64,000 bases of DNA, taken from contig NZ_AQXQ01000008.1 of NCBI RefSeq assembly GCF_000376865.1, positions 62,001 through 126,000 on the forward strand, given 5' to 3'. The stretch comes from Thioalkalivibrio sp. ALJ7 (GTDB lineage Bacteria > Pseudomonadota > Gammaproteobacteria > Ectothiorhodospirales > Ectothiorhodospiraceae). Both the position numbers and the translations under genes were made by a program. A model generated the notes under the pieces. The model was not told where the DNA came from. It made no database searches and was given only the letters and a program-made list of their open reading frames with translations. The first letter of the stretch is position 1, and each line of letters opens with the position of its first letter. Below are positions 1 to 7,987 of the stretch, one piece after another.

Positions 1-179
1 ACCGGCGCTTGTCAGCCGTGTAGATCAGCATCCCGACGTTCCCTGCCCCCGCCTAAAACTCTGCCTGCTAGCGCGCACTACAACGCTCCTTGTCTGTTGC
101 AGATGTAACCCGTTCGGAGACAACGGCATAGCCGCCCCACCAGTCCCTGCGCTCTCCCTCGTCACCCGCATCCCTTGGT

Positions 180-866
180 ATGAACGCCTTCACTACCCAG
201 CATCCTAGCGAACTCCGCCCTGCTCCAGTAATCGCGGCTACCCCTGCGTACACGCGCCATTCGCTCAATATTGGTATGGTCTCCCCGAAGGAGCTCACGA
301 ACAACTGGATAAACAACGAGAGAGCTGCACGGATGGGGCTATCAGACCGAGATTACGACCGTGACGGGCCGCCCCGTCGTAAACGGGGACGACAACCGCG
401 TCACTCGGACGAGCCAACGATGGACCGGAGCACCAAGCAACTGCTTATGGTCGTCCTGATCCTCGCGCTCATCCTTGCCCTAGCCTACCTGTTGCACTAC
501 CACATGCAGATCCGGGCCGTGAACAACCTGCTCGAGCGGCTAGGAGTGGTCCAGTCCGAAGCGACCGAGCAGCTCGTGAAACCGGCTCTGGAAGGCCTGC
601 GCGGCCAACAGGAACGCCTCGAGCGACAACAACGGCGGGAAGAAGCAATCCGTCAGCGTGAAGCTGCGGAGGCCCAAAGGGAACGCGCCTTTGAACGCGC
701 GTTCATCGCCCAGTATGACGTCCCGGAAGGCTGCGACAGCTGGGACTCCGAAGCGCAAATGGTCGAGTGCACCAACCACCGTATCCGCGCGCGCCGCGAG
801 TTCCGTGCCGAATTCCTCCGCGAACCCGCGCCCAACCAGCTCCTGCTGGAGGGCACCCGGCAATGA
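180..866 (+). CDS. Membrane-anchored hypothetical protein with coiled coil
   Basis: I do not recognise the family. The protein has a charged, Arg-rich N-terminal part, one strong membrane helix (LLMVVLILALILALAYLL, about residues 88-106), then a long Gln/Arg/Glu-rich helical stretch typical of a coiled coil, and a short C-terminal part with two Cys. Later in-frame starts at 276 and 420 are possible; the 420 start puts the membrane helix near the N-terminus and no start has a convincing ribosome site. The stop overlaps the next start as ATGA (863-866), which suggests coupled translation with the methyltransferase remnant. Function unknown; the small anchored coiled-coil layout would fit a phage or conjugation accessory protein, but that is only a guess. 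Confidence 0.55.
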   Translation: MNAFTTQHPSELRPAPVIAATPAYTRHSLNIGMVSPKELTNNWINNERAARMGLSDRDYDRDGPPRRKRGRQPRHSDEPTMDRSTKQLLMVVLILALILALAYLLHYHMQIRAVNNLLERLGVVQSEATEQLVKPALEGLRGQQERLERQQRREEAIRQREAAEAQRERAFERAFIAQYDVPEGCDSWDSEAQMVECTNHRIRARREFRAEFLREPAPNQLLLEGTRQ

Positions 867-1481
867 CGGCGCAGAAATCCACCCGCCTGATGCCCTCGAA
901 CACTCCGCGTCACCCAAGCGACCGGCACGGCCTGAAATCGGTGTCATCCACCGAACCCGACCTCGTCTCCCTGCTGCGCGAACTGCACGACGACCTCGAC
1001 CGCGCCGTCTTCGACGCCTACGGCTGGAACGACCTCGCCGACCGCCTCGTCGGCCGCCCCGGCGCCACCACCCCGCTGCCGGACAAACCCGCCGACCAGG
1101 CCGAAGCCGAAGAAGAACTCCTCAGCCGCCTCGTCGCGCTCAACGCCGAACGCGCCGCCGAAGAAGCCCAGGGCCACATCCGTTGGCTCCGCCCCGACTA
1201 CCAGGCCCTCGAAGCCACCCAGACCACCGCGACACTGGAAGCCAAGCCCGAGGCCGCCGCCGAGACCCCCAATCGAACCTGCAAAAAAGCCCATCTAGCC
1301 CAAATCCATGCCCGACCGGGTCGAAGTCGATTGCCGCCTCCTCGCGATCGTCCCCCAGACCCCGGAAGCTCTGGCCAGCCACTTCAAGCGGAAACCAACC
1401 AAGTCGATCACCCAGGTCCTCGCCGCCCTACAAATCCTAGGCCAGGCCACAACAGACAACGACCACTGGCGCCTGATATGA
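863..1481 (+). pseudogene. Frameshifted C-terminal remnant of MmeI-like DNA methyltransferase
   Basis: Reading from ATG 863, the frame gives LRELHDDLDRAVFDAYGW, then LNAERAAEEAQGHIRWLRPD (about 970-1200). From memory this is the conserved C-terminal tail of large MmeI/PglX-like restriction-methylation proteins. Near 1265-1280 the similarity moves to another frame: 1308-1481 reads MPDRVEVDCRLLAIVPQTPE and ends in a helical ALQILGQATT segment, which resembles the specificity-domain end of the same proteins. An in-frame TAG at 1296 lies just before the second part. The catalytic methylase and nuclease portions are absent. What remains is thus a truncated, frameshifted and stop-interrupted tail of a former restriction system. 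The family call rests on pattern recognition, not a search. Confidence 0.6.
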
Positions 1482-1715
1482 CAAACCACCCACAGCATCA
1501 AGAGTCCATCGCCCGGCCATGTTCCCAAACCTCATCGACAGCAGCGGGAGATAACACGGTGCTCAAAACCGCCCCCGCGACACATCTGATTGATTCACGG
1601 CCGCTTCCTGATCCCACGCGCCCGACTCAATATCCAATTAAACACGCGCGCACGTTCATCCGATATCCGCGCGCACTATCCAATCACTGTTAGCTGTAAA
1701 AGGAACGGAGAGAAT

Positions 1716-2954
1716 ATGAGGCGCGGCTACGGAAAAATAGCAATTTTCGCTGAAAAAGACTTGGGAGATTACTTGGAGGGGAGAAAATCCTCAGTAATTC
1801 ATTCCATCGAAAATGAACAGGATGACTACCTTCTTAATGTGAATGAATCCGACTATGTAAGGTACAAGGTAGATGAGGCGCTGGTTGACCCTTTAGAGAT
1901 TCATGTAGACCAGATTTATGCTTCGTCATCGGAGCAAATGATTCCAGCTGAGTATTTTCCTCAATCGTTCCATGTTTGCTCAGGAAAAAGCTATAAGAAA
2001 GACGTTATTAAGTTCCACATTCCGTTTAGCGGCAACCCAGACCTGCTTAGATGCGTTCCTAGTACACGAGTCTTATGGTCGATGGATGTGGAGATTTCAG
2101 GTAACGAATTTTCATTTGAAATAATAAATTTTAGTGATAATGCCGAAAGCATAGGCCGAGATAAAGATTCAAACATGCGAAGCATTATGCAGCAACTTGG
2201 GAACGTTTCCTCAGAAGTAGAGCGTTATAACTCAGGCTTGCATTCACAAATTAAGCAAGCGTTTGAAGCGAGAAAGCAGAGAATCCTGGCAAAAAGTAAT
2301 GTGCTGGCTTCTTTAGGTGTGCCTATTAAAAAGGCTGGCAATGTTTCTCCAACATTTTCTGTTCCCACACCGCAAAAGCGGAAGAAAGTCACTTTCAGTC
2401 GCCCTGCTGTAGCTGAGACTGGCTACAAGCCTGAGCCAAGCCTTGACCAATCGGCATATACAGACATACTTCGACTAATTCATGATGTTGGAAAAGAGTT
2501 TGAACGTCTCCCGAGCCTCTACGCGGGAAAAGAAGAAGAGCATTTAAGGGATCACTTTCTTATGATGCTTGAGCCCAATTTTGAGGGGTCTGCTACAGGT
2601 GAAACATTTAATAAAACAGGGAAAACTGACATCCTTCTGCGTTACGAAGGTAAAAACGTGTTTATTGCGGAGTGCAAATTTTGGCGAGGACAAAAGAATT
2701 TCTTAGATACAATCACCCAGCTACTCGGATATTTGACGTGGAGAGACTCTAAAGCTGCAGTGATTATGTTTGTACCAAATAAAGATTTTACGTCCGCCCT
2801 TGAAACCGCAAAGCACGTCATCAGTGAGCACCAAAATTACATCGAGTATAAAGATCAGATTGATGAGACCTGGCTAAACTACTCATTTCACCTAAATGGT
2901 GACAGAAATAGGGCGGTAAGTATCGCTGTCATGTTGTATCACACGCCAAGATAG
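1716..2954 (+). CDS. PD-(D/E)XK nuclease-like protein, probable defence or restriction protein
   Basis: The 412-residue protein is clearly richer in A+T than its surroundings, a sign of transfer. The N-terminal half is unlike anything I know. The C-terminal third has a PD-(D/E)XK signature: Asp305 in KTDILLRY, then Glu319 and Lys321 in FIAECKFW, followed by a Gln-rich helix (ITQLLGYLTW), the layout of restriction-type nucleases of the Mrr or Type IV kind. A Pro/Lys-rich linker (about residues 205-225) joins the halves. ATG 1716 is preferred over 1590 because the composition changes there and a purine-rich stretch (aacggagag) precedes it. It lies between a decayed methyltransferase and a repeat-rich region, so a defence role is plausible but unproven. 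No partner methylase is intact nearby. Confidence 0.6.
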   Translation: MRRGYGKIAIFAEKDLGDYLEGRKSSVIHSIENEQDDYLLNVNESDYVRYKVDEALVDPLEIHVDQIYASSSEQMIPAEYFPQSFHVCSGKSYKKDVIKFHIPFSGNPDLLRCVPSTRVLWSMDVEISGNEFSFEIINFSDNAESIGRDKDSNMRSIMQQLGNVSSEVERYNSGLHSQIKQAFEARKQRILAKSNVLASLGVPIKKAGNVSPTFSVPTPQKRKKVTFSRPAVAETGYKPEPSLDQSAYTDILRLIHDVGKEFERLPSLYAGKEEEHLRDHFLMMLEPNFEGSATGETFNKTGKTDILLRYEGKNVFIAECKFWRGQKNFLDTITQLLGYLTWRDSKAAVIMFVPNKDFTSALETAKHVISEHQNYIEYKDQIDETWLNYSFHLNGDRNRAVSIAVMLYHTPR

Positions 2955-2970
2955 GCAGCTAACTGAAAAA

Positions 2971-3201
2971 CGGGGACAGATTTATTTTTCCCGAAGGCCA
3001 TGACGGGGTCGGACCACGGTAACGCACTGTCGAGACTGCGCGGAAAACGGGGACAGATTTATTTTTCCGCGGCCAGAACGTCATCCCGGCCGGAGCGAAG
3101 CGGAGAATCGAGACTGCATAACGGGGACGGACCACGGTAGCCATCTGTATTGCAGACGATTAACGCCCCCTGAAGGCTGGGGCTTTGGGGTCAGACCTTG
3201 C
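2971..3201 (+). repeat. Composite REP-like repeat block
   Basis: Four repeat families lie back to back. GGGGACAGATTTATTTTTC occurs at 2972-2990 and 3049-3067. GGGGTCGGACCACGG-type copies lie at 3003-3038 and 3121-3180 (the second reads ggggac for ggggtc). A partial GTCATCCCGG element runs from 3079 to 3117. A GGGGTCAGACCTTGC copy is at 3187-3201. The same motifs recur up to 11.8 kb. Confidence 0.8.
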
Positions 3202-3334
3202 TTCTTGCTCCCTAGCTGGCAGGTCTCGCCTGATTGCATTCCGCGAGAAGGCTGGTCTGATCCTCTGGCGCCACGCGTCTGATGTCTGCGCGCACCTTCT
3301 CAACGGACACGAGATCACAGGAGCTGACACCGAT

Positions 3335-4387
3335 ATGGACATCCAACACCTGCCATTCCCCGACCCCGCCGAGTTCGGCGATTACGACACTGACCTGGCT
3401 AGCTGCATGGCCGCCCACTCCGCTCTCGTTTACAAGGGCCACCGGGAGATCGCCACAACCCTCACGGCCGCCGGTTACGACCGGGTCGTCATCTTCCGCG
3501 ACGGCGGCACCAACGCTTATCTGGCGCGCTGCAGTCCAACCCCGGAGGAGCGCGGCCGCCGCTGGGTGTTGGCGTGGCGGGGCACCGAAGCGGATTACCA
3601 GGACATCATCGCCGATGTCACGTTCCTCAAGCGCACCTCCGACTACCGCAATAAGTGGCGGGTCCACGGTGGCTTCCTGACCGCCCTTCAGGGCGTCTGG
3701 GGCTCCTGGTGGGAACCGGACCTGCCAGACGAGGCGGACGGCGCCCTGGTGACGCGCGTCGGCTCGGAGGGGGTCACGGAGATCATCGCCAGCGAGGTCG
3801 ACGCACAGGACCGCCTCGTGGTCACTGGACACAGCCTCGGCGGTGCGCTGGCACAGCTTGCCGCGTTCTACCTCCACCGCGACGTGTTTCCCGACCGTGA
3901 CCAGCTCGCGGCCGTCTACACCTTCGGCTCCCCCAGGGTGTTCGGAGCCGACCAGGCCAAGCACTTGGAGAGCGCGTCGCCCTACCCCCATTTCCGGATC
4001 GTCAACGGCGCGGACTTGGTGCCCCGGGTGCCGCCAATGGCGCTCAATTTCCGACACACCGGGCGCAACGTGTACATCGAGCGCAGCGGCGGCATCCGCA
4101 AGGACCCGTCTTGGTGGTGCGTCTTCAAGGATGTCGGCTGGCGCCAGGCAGTGCTGGTAGTCCTCACACTGCTGCTGGTATGGGGCGGGTTCGCCTGGCT
4201 TGAGTCGGCCGATCTGATGGCGTCGTCATGGCCCCTGCGAGGCGCCGTCATGGCCGTGCTCGCCGGTGGAGCGGTGCTCTTGCTGCCGAAACTGTTGCGA
4301 CTTCTTCCCGGCACGGCCCGCTGGCGCTTGGTCAGCGACCATTTCATGGAGGCGTATGCGACCGGGGTGAAGCAGGGGCGGTCCTGA
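3335..4387 (+). CDS. Class 3 (Lipase_3) family lipase with two membrane helices
   Basis: This is an alpha/beta hydrolase of the fungal-type class 3 lipase family. The nucleophile elbow is GHSLGG with Ser167. The likely acid is Asp227 in NGADLVPRVP. The likely base is His336 in SDHFMEAY. Between acid and base lie two hydrophobic helices (about residues 272-290 and 303-321), so the His-bearing tail would be joined to the core through a membrane hairpin. That is unusual, since soluble family members have no such insert. Start 3335 is chosen because upstream sequence is the repeat block and the family similarity begins soon after. No signal peptide is seen. Substrate is unknown; membrane lipid is a reasonable guess. 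The gene sits alone between repeat blocks. Confidence 0.75.
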   Translation: MDIQHLPFPDPAEFGDYDTDLASCMAAHSALVYKGHREIATTLTAAGYDRVVIFRDGGTNAYLARCSPTPEERGRRWVLAWRGTEADYQDIIADVTFLKRTSDYRNKWRVHGGFLTALQGVWGSWWEPDLPDEADGALVTRVGSEGVTEIIASEVDAQDRLVVTGHSLGGALAQLAAFYLHRDVFPDRDQLAAVYTFGSPRVFGADQAKHLESASPYPHFRIVNGADLVPRVPPMALNFRHTGRNVYIERSGGIRKDPSWWCVFKDVGWRQAVLVVLTLLLVWGGFAWLESADLMASSWPLRGAVMAVLAGGAVLLLPKLLRLLPGTARWRLVSDHFMEAYATGVKQGRS

Positions 4388-4481
4388 ACGTCGCGAGACG
4401 ATGAGGAGTGTCAGGTAAGCCTTATCTCCGGGCAGCTCTGCGTGATCCCGTCTGCGCAGATAGACTGACAAAACGCCGATG

Positions 4482-4544
4482 ACGGGGTCGGACCACGGAA
4501 AAGGAAATGATGGGCTGAGACAACGGGGTCGGACCACGGTAACG
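4482..4544 (+). repeat. Two GGGGTCGGACCACGG repeats
   Basis: Two copies of the motif, at 4482-4498 and 4523-4544, follow the lipase gene. The second continues with taacgca as in the copies at 3003 and 5016. Confidence 0.7.
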
Positions 4545-4667
4545 CAAACCGTACAAGGCCTAACCAGCGCAGGCGCGCCGACGCCCTTTCTATTGCGCCT
4601 TCGGCTCCGATCCAAGGGCGCGCGTGCTGCAAACCTTGAGCAGTAGAAGAAGCCTCTGGGGGCTCAC

Positions 4668-4912
4668 ATGCCTTTGATCGATACCTACCGAAACGCGCTC
4701 CAGCGGAACCGCGAAGAGCTGGCGAAGCTATCTGCTGACAAAGCGAAACTTCAGAAGAAGTTGGCCGACTATACTGGAAAGGCTCAAAAGGCATCCGAAG
4801 CCGCCAGTCGATCAAACAATTCTTCCACGATAGGTAGCAAGTTGCGCGAAGCGGCTAGGCACGAAAAGAATGCAAGCCAAGAAGCTGACAATCTGGCTAA
4901 GCTGAGAAACTC
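4668..4912 (+). pseudogene. Truncated N-terminal coiled-coil fragment, interrupted by repeat
   Basis: ATG 4668 opens about 82 codons of a Lys/Glu/Ala-rich helical protein (MPLIDTYRNALQRNREELAK, then SNNSSTIGSKLREAARHEKN). From memory this resembles the N-terminal coiled coil found ahead of TIR or CHAT domains in some bacterial signalling or defence proteins. Coding character stops exactly where the repeat GGGGTCAGACCTTGC begins (4914); the remaining frame to 5036 is repeat sequence. No effector domain survives downstream. I read it as a gene cut off by repeat insertion or deletion. The TIR/CHAT link is an inference from a short, low-complexity segment. Confidence 0.45.
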
Positions 4913-4913
4913 G

Positions 4914-5053
4914 GGGGTCAGACCTTGCCTTTTGACCCCGCATCAAGGGAGAGGCAAAAGGCAAGGTCGAGGAAAAACAAAAAAAGGGGACAGATTTATT
5001 TTTCCCGAAGGCCATGACGGGGTCGGACCACGGTAACGCACTGTCGAGACTGT
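4914..5053 (+). repeat. REP-like block with hairpin-forming half repeats
   Basis: GGGGTCAGACCTTGCC (4914-4929) is followed by its inverted counterpart ggcaaaaggcaaggtc (about 4953-4969), giving a possible hairpin. GGGGACAGATTTATTTTTC lies at 4986-5004 and ACGGGGTCGGACCACGG at 5017-5033, continuing to 5053 as in the 3003 copy. Next to it, ATG 5076 has a good ribosome site (caggag) but its reading frame runs into the next repeat at 5159, so it may be another cut-off gene start. Confidence 0.75.
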
Positions 5054-5158
5054 ACGACTCAACTCAGGAGATTCGATGATTCTTAAGGAGAAGGACGGCC
5101 CGAGCGGCCAGGATGAACGCTCAAAGGCCGGGCACCAGCAGGAACAGGACGGGGCTTT

Positions 5159-5180
5159 GGGGTCAGACCTTGCCTTTTGC
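5159..5180 (+). repeat. GGGGTCAGACCTTGCC repeat copy
   Basis: Copy of the motif also present at 3187, 4914 and 5593, here followed by ttttgc as in 5593. Confidence 0.7.
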
Positions 5181-5236
5181 CCTTGCGCTCACTGCTGTCC
5201 CACTTACGCGGTCCTCAGTCGCAGCCCCAGCATAAC

Positions 5237-5338
5237 GGGGTCGAACCACGGTAACCATCTGTATTGCAGACGATTAACGTCCCCTGAAGGCTTGTTCAAC
5301 GCCTTAAAGCGCCCATTTCGACGCTGAAATCGGCCGCC
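5237..5338 (+). repeat. 102-bp repeat, first tandem copy
   Basis: It begins GGGGTCGAACCACGG, passes through ccatctgtattgcagacg and ends aaatcggccgcc. It is near-identical to 5352-5453 and the two starts are 115 bp apart. A diverged copy lies at 6359-6460 and a shorter one at 3121-3180. Confidence 0.85.
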
Positions 5339-5351
5339 AGCGCCAATTGAT

Positions 5352-5453
5352 GGGGTCGGACCACGGTAACCATCTGTAGTGCAGACGAGTAACGTCCCCT
5401 GAAGGCTTGTTCAACGCCTTAAAGCGCCCATTTCGACGCTGAAATCGGCCGCC
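5352..5453 (+). repeat. 102-bp repeat, second tandem copy
   Basis: It differs from the copy at 5237-5338 at only a few positions (gtagtgcagacgag instead of gtattgcagacgat). The following cgcctggcgg-agatcg stretch also recurs after the copy at 6359, so the full unit is longer than 102 bp. Confidence 0.85.
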
Positions 5454-5592
5454 GGGGGCGCCTGGCGGAGATCGTGTAAGGCGACGACGGAGAGGCTGCC
5501 ATACTGAACCGGATCAAGATGTTGAACAGGGGGCATGATGGGTGAAGTGAATATGTGGATGGTGCGTGCGGGCCAGGGAGTAAAAGGGGTTC

Positions 5593-5615
5593 AGGGTCAG
5601 ACCTTGCCTTTTGCT
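5593..5615 (+). repeat. AGGGTCAGACCTTGCC repeat copy
   Basis: Fourth copy of the GGGTCAGACC motif, with ttttgctcccg after it and an inverted caaggtc at about 5650, so a hairpin is possible. Confidence 0.65.
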
Positions 5616-5680
5616 CCCGTATCGAGGGGGAGGATAATGGCAAGGTCCGCCCCCCCACGATTCACAGTTGAGGTAAGTCG

Positions 5681-6307
5681 ATGAGTGAGATCATATCTGT
5701 ATGGGTGCCTGTGGGGAGGGATCTGGTGTTGGCTCTGTCAGCGGGGCTTACGACTGTTGCGGCGTGGATCGGGCTTTGGACATGGAAACGTGAACTTGCA
5801 GGAAAGGAGCAATTTCATGCTGCCAGGAGTCTTCTGAAATGTAGTCACCGGCTTTGGAGAGCCTGCGCGGAACTTAGTAAAGAGGTTAGGTCCGCGGAGC
5901 TTCAAAAAGTAGTAATAGAATTTGAAGATGGGCTTTCGGAGCGAGAGAAGACGGTGATAGCGGCAGCGGACGTGTACCTAAGGAGAGCCGCTGAGGCTCG
6001 AAGAGAGTGGGAGGAGTACAAGGAGGCCCGCCTTGAAGCTGGCGTTGTTATGGGGGTCTGGGTATATGAGGTCTTTCTTCCCTTTGACGAGAAGGTAGGG
6101 GAGGCACTCGATCAAGCTGCTGAGCGTCTGGGCGTGGGTTCAGTCGAGGATCGTGTTTCGCTGTTATTGTCGAGAATAGATAAATCGGAAAATTGCATGT
6201 CGCATGACTTAGCGGTAGACGACGAAATTTCGAAAGAGCTCCGCAAGACGTGGGTGGCTGCTGAGAAGCAACTTCGAGAAGCCTTGGGTCGGTCAAAGCA
6301 TTCTTGA
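5681..6307 (+). CDS. N-terminally membrane-anchored hypothetical protein
   Basis: The 208-residue protein starts with one hydrophobic helix (DLVLALSAGLTTVAAWIGLW, about residues 14-33) followed by Lys/Arg, then a long, charged, mostly helical cytoplasmic part (HAARSLLKCSHRLWRAC, EARREWEEYKEARLEAG). No catalytic motif is visible. Base composition is lower in GC than the core genes nearby and it stands alone between repeat blocks, so it is probably accessory DNA. I do not recognise the family. A role as a small membrane-linked helical defence component is possible but nothing in the sequence shows it. Confidence 0.6.
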   Translation: MSEIISVWVPVGRDLVLALSAGLTTVAAWIGLWTWKRELAGKEQFHAARSLLKCSHRLWRACAELSKEVRSAELQKVVIEFEDGLSEREKTVIAAADVYLRRAAEARREWEEYKEARLEAGVVMGVWVYEVFLPFDEKVGEALDQAAERLGVGSVEDRVSLLLSRIDKSENCMSHDLAVDDEISKELRKTWVAAEKQLREALGRSKHS

Positions 6308-6345
6308 TTTGATCGGTTCTCTGGGGGACACCTAGGGCCGGCGGG

Positions 6346-6616
6346 ACAGATTCATGACGGGGTCGAACCACGGCAACCATCTGGATTGCATACGATTAAC
6401 GTTACCTGAAGGCTTCTTCACTGCGTTAAAGTACCCATTTAGTCGTTGAAAATGGCCGCTGAGGGCGCCTGGCGGGAATCGAGTAAGGCGACCGCGGAGC
6501 AATGCATAGAAGGCGAAAACCGGGGACCGAAAACCGGGGACAGATTTATTTTCTCATCGAAACGGGGACAATCGAAACGGGGACGACAATCGAAACGGGG
6601 ACAGATTTATTTTTCC
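6346..6616 (+). repeat. Composite REP-like repeat block
   Basis: A diverged 102-bp repeat copy (6359-6460) is followed by GGGGACAGATTTATTTTC (6536-6553), two short echoes of gaaacggggac and a full GGGGACAGATTTATTTTTCC copy (6597-6616). A degenerate ggacagattcat also precedes the first copy. Confidence 0.75.
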
Positions 6617-6626
6617 GCGGCCAAAA

Positions 6627-6730
6627 CGTCATCTCGGCAGGAGCGAAGCGGAGAATCGAGATTGCTGACGCTAACGCCTACCCCGCCGGCCGAGATCCCG
6701 GATTACCGCTTTGCGGTTTCCGGGATGACC
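6627..6730 (+). repeat. Palindromic GTCATC...GGGATGAC element
   Basis: About 104 bp bounded by cgtcatctcgg and ccgggatgacc, with internal gagcgaagcggagaatcgag. Near-identical elements lie at 7489-7592 and, diverged, at 11724-11829; partial ones at 3079 and 8326. The terminal inverted repeats make a hairpin, so it could also terminate transcription. Confidence 0.8.
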
Positions 6731-6794
6731 ATGGGTTGCATCGGGGGCATGCCCTGCATGGGTACGGCCATTGGGCCAGGGAGAAGAGCGGGAT

Positions 6795-7082
6795 TTATGC
6801 GGCTACGAGCCTCTTTACCTTGAGGTCTTTCCGATGCTGCTCCGCATGCCAGAGCTCATATTGAGACTGCTGGTTCAGCCAGCTTTCCGCCGAGGTGTCG
6901 AACGCGATGGAAAGGCGGATGGCCATTTCAGGGCTGATCCCAGCTTTGCCGTTAAGTACGGCGCTCAGGGTTTTTCGGCTTACGCCCAGGGCTTCTGCCG
7001 CTTCGGTCACGGACAGCCCAAGGGGATCGAGGCAAAGCTCGCGCAATACTTCACCTGGATGGGGGGGGTTGTACATCAACAT
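6795..7082 (-). CDS. higA: HigA-family antitoxin, HTH_XRE
   Basis: A 95-residue Xre-type helix-turn-helix protein. The start of the domain reads [20 protein letters not shown], the recognition region [17 protein letters not shown], and the tail [18 protein letters not shown], all typical of HigA antitoxins. It lies 10 bp downstream of the HigB toxin gene, the toxin-first order known for higBA. ATG 7082 fits the spacing and the family's usual start; ATG 7076 is an alternative and the longer frame to 7133 would overlap the toxin. It should bind HigB and repress the shared promoter upstream of the toxin. Confidence 0.9.
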   Translation of the reverse strand: MLMYNPPHPGEVLRELCLDPLGLSVTEAAEALGVSRKTLSAVLNGKAGISPEMAIRLSIAFDTSAESWLNQQSQYELWHAEQHRKDLKVKRLVAA

Positions 7083-7092
7083 CGGCGCCACC

Positions 7093-7371
7093 TCAGTGGT
7101 AATCCTCGTAATCGACGATTTCGGCATCTCCATCCTTGAAGCGGAACGTCACTCTCCAGTTGTCACTGACAGCGACGGACCAGATTCCGGCACGTGCGCC
7201 CGTGAGTTCGTGTAGCCGCAGGCCGGGCAGGTCCATATCTGCGGGCTGTGACGCTGCATGGAGTCGGCCCAGAATGAGTCGAAGCCTTTTTGCGTGCACC
7301 GCCTGAATCCCCGCAGTACTGCCCGAGTCGAAAAACTTCGCCAATCCCTTGTGCTTGAAGCTTCGAATCAT
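7093..7371 (-). CDS. higB: HigB-family toxin (RelE superfamily mRNA interferase)
   Basis: A 92-residue protein of the RelE/HigB fold. Visible landmarks are [19 protein letters not shown] at the N-terminus, [19 protein letters not shown] in the middle and [20 protein letters not shown] at the C-terminus, all typical of HigB. These toxins cleave mRNA on the ribosome. It is the first gene of the toxin-antitoxin pair; its start lies next to a repeat-rich intergenic stretch, which should hold the operon promoter. Confidence 0.92.
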   Translation of the reverse strand: MIRSFKHKGLAKFFDSGSTAGIQAVHAKRLRLILGRLHAASQPADMDLPGLRLHELTGARAGIWSVAVSDNWRVTFRFKDGDAEIVDYEDYH

Positions 7372-7439
7372 TCAGCGAATGTAACGCGTAACGTAACAGG
7401 TAACAATTACGCCTGAAAGAATACAGGCCATGAATCAGA

Positions 7440-7592
7440 GAAAGAGGACACCCATCTTTTCCCTCCCAGCTTCTCCCTGGCGGCAAACGGTCATCCCGGC
7501 CGGAGCGAGGCGGGGAATCGAGATTGCTGACGCTAACGCCTGCCCCGCCGGCCGAGATCCCGGATAACCGGCGCGCGGTTTCCGGGATGACC
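7440..7592 (+). repeat. Repeat pair: gaggacacccatctt motif plus GTCAT...GATGAC palindrome
   Basis: The motif agaaagaggacacccatctt (7440-7459) recurs at 11669 and, diverged, at 18350. It is followed by a full palindromic element (7489-7592) that is close to the one at 6627-6730. Confidence 0.75.
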
Positions 7593-7744
7593 TTCCAGGC
7601 TGGGCGGAAGGATAATTCCTGGAACGATCCGACCCGTTGCCGCAGTTTCTGCGGTGTCTTGCAGTGATCGGATACCCGTACGGTTTACGGGACGTACGCC
7701 AAAGCGTACTCTTGGTCGAAGCCCACACACTTGCGAGGTGCGCC

Positions 7745-7987
7745 ATGACGGGAATTACGGCTACAGAGGCGCGCAGCAACCTCTACCGGCTGATCGACGA
7801 AACGGCGGAATCCCATGAGCCGATTGTGATCACCGGCAAGCGGAACAACGCGGTCCTGCTATCCGAGTCGGACTGGTCGGCCATTCAGGAAACCCTGTAC
7901 CTGCTATCGGTGCCGGGTATGCGCGAGTCGATCCGCGAGGGCATGGATACTCCGGCGGATGAATGCCACGAGGAGCTGGATTGGTGA
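7745..7987 (+). CDS. yefM: YefM/Phd-family antitoxin
   Basis: An 80-residue Phd/YefM antitoxin. It begins GITATEARSNLYRLIDETAE, continues EPIVITGKRNNAVLLSESDW and has an acidic C-terminal tail that should wrap the toxin. Start ATG 7745 matches the family. Its stop overlaps the toxin start as GTGA (7984-7987), giving translational coupling and a tight antitoxin-first operon. It is expected to act as an autorepressor. Confidence 0.93.
   Translation: MTGITATEARSNLYRLIDETAESHEPIVITGKRNNAVLLSESDWSAIQETLYLLSVPGMRESIREGMDTPADECHEELDW

Noticed and set aside
5237-5453. CRISPR array hypothesis for the tandem 102-bp units
   Set aside because: Units are long, only two are tandem, the separation is 13 bp and no cas genes are present.
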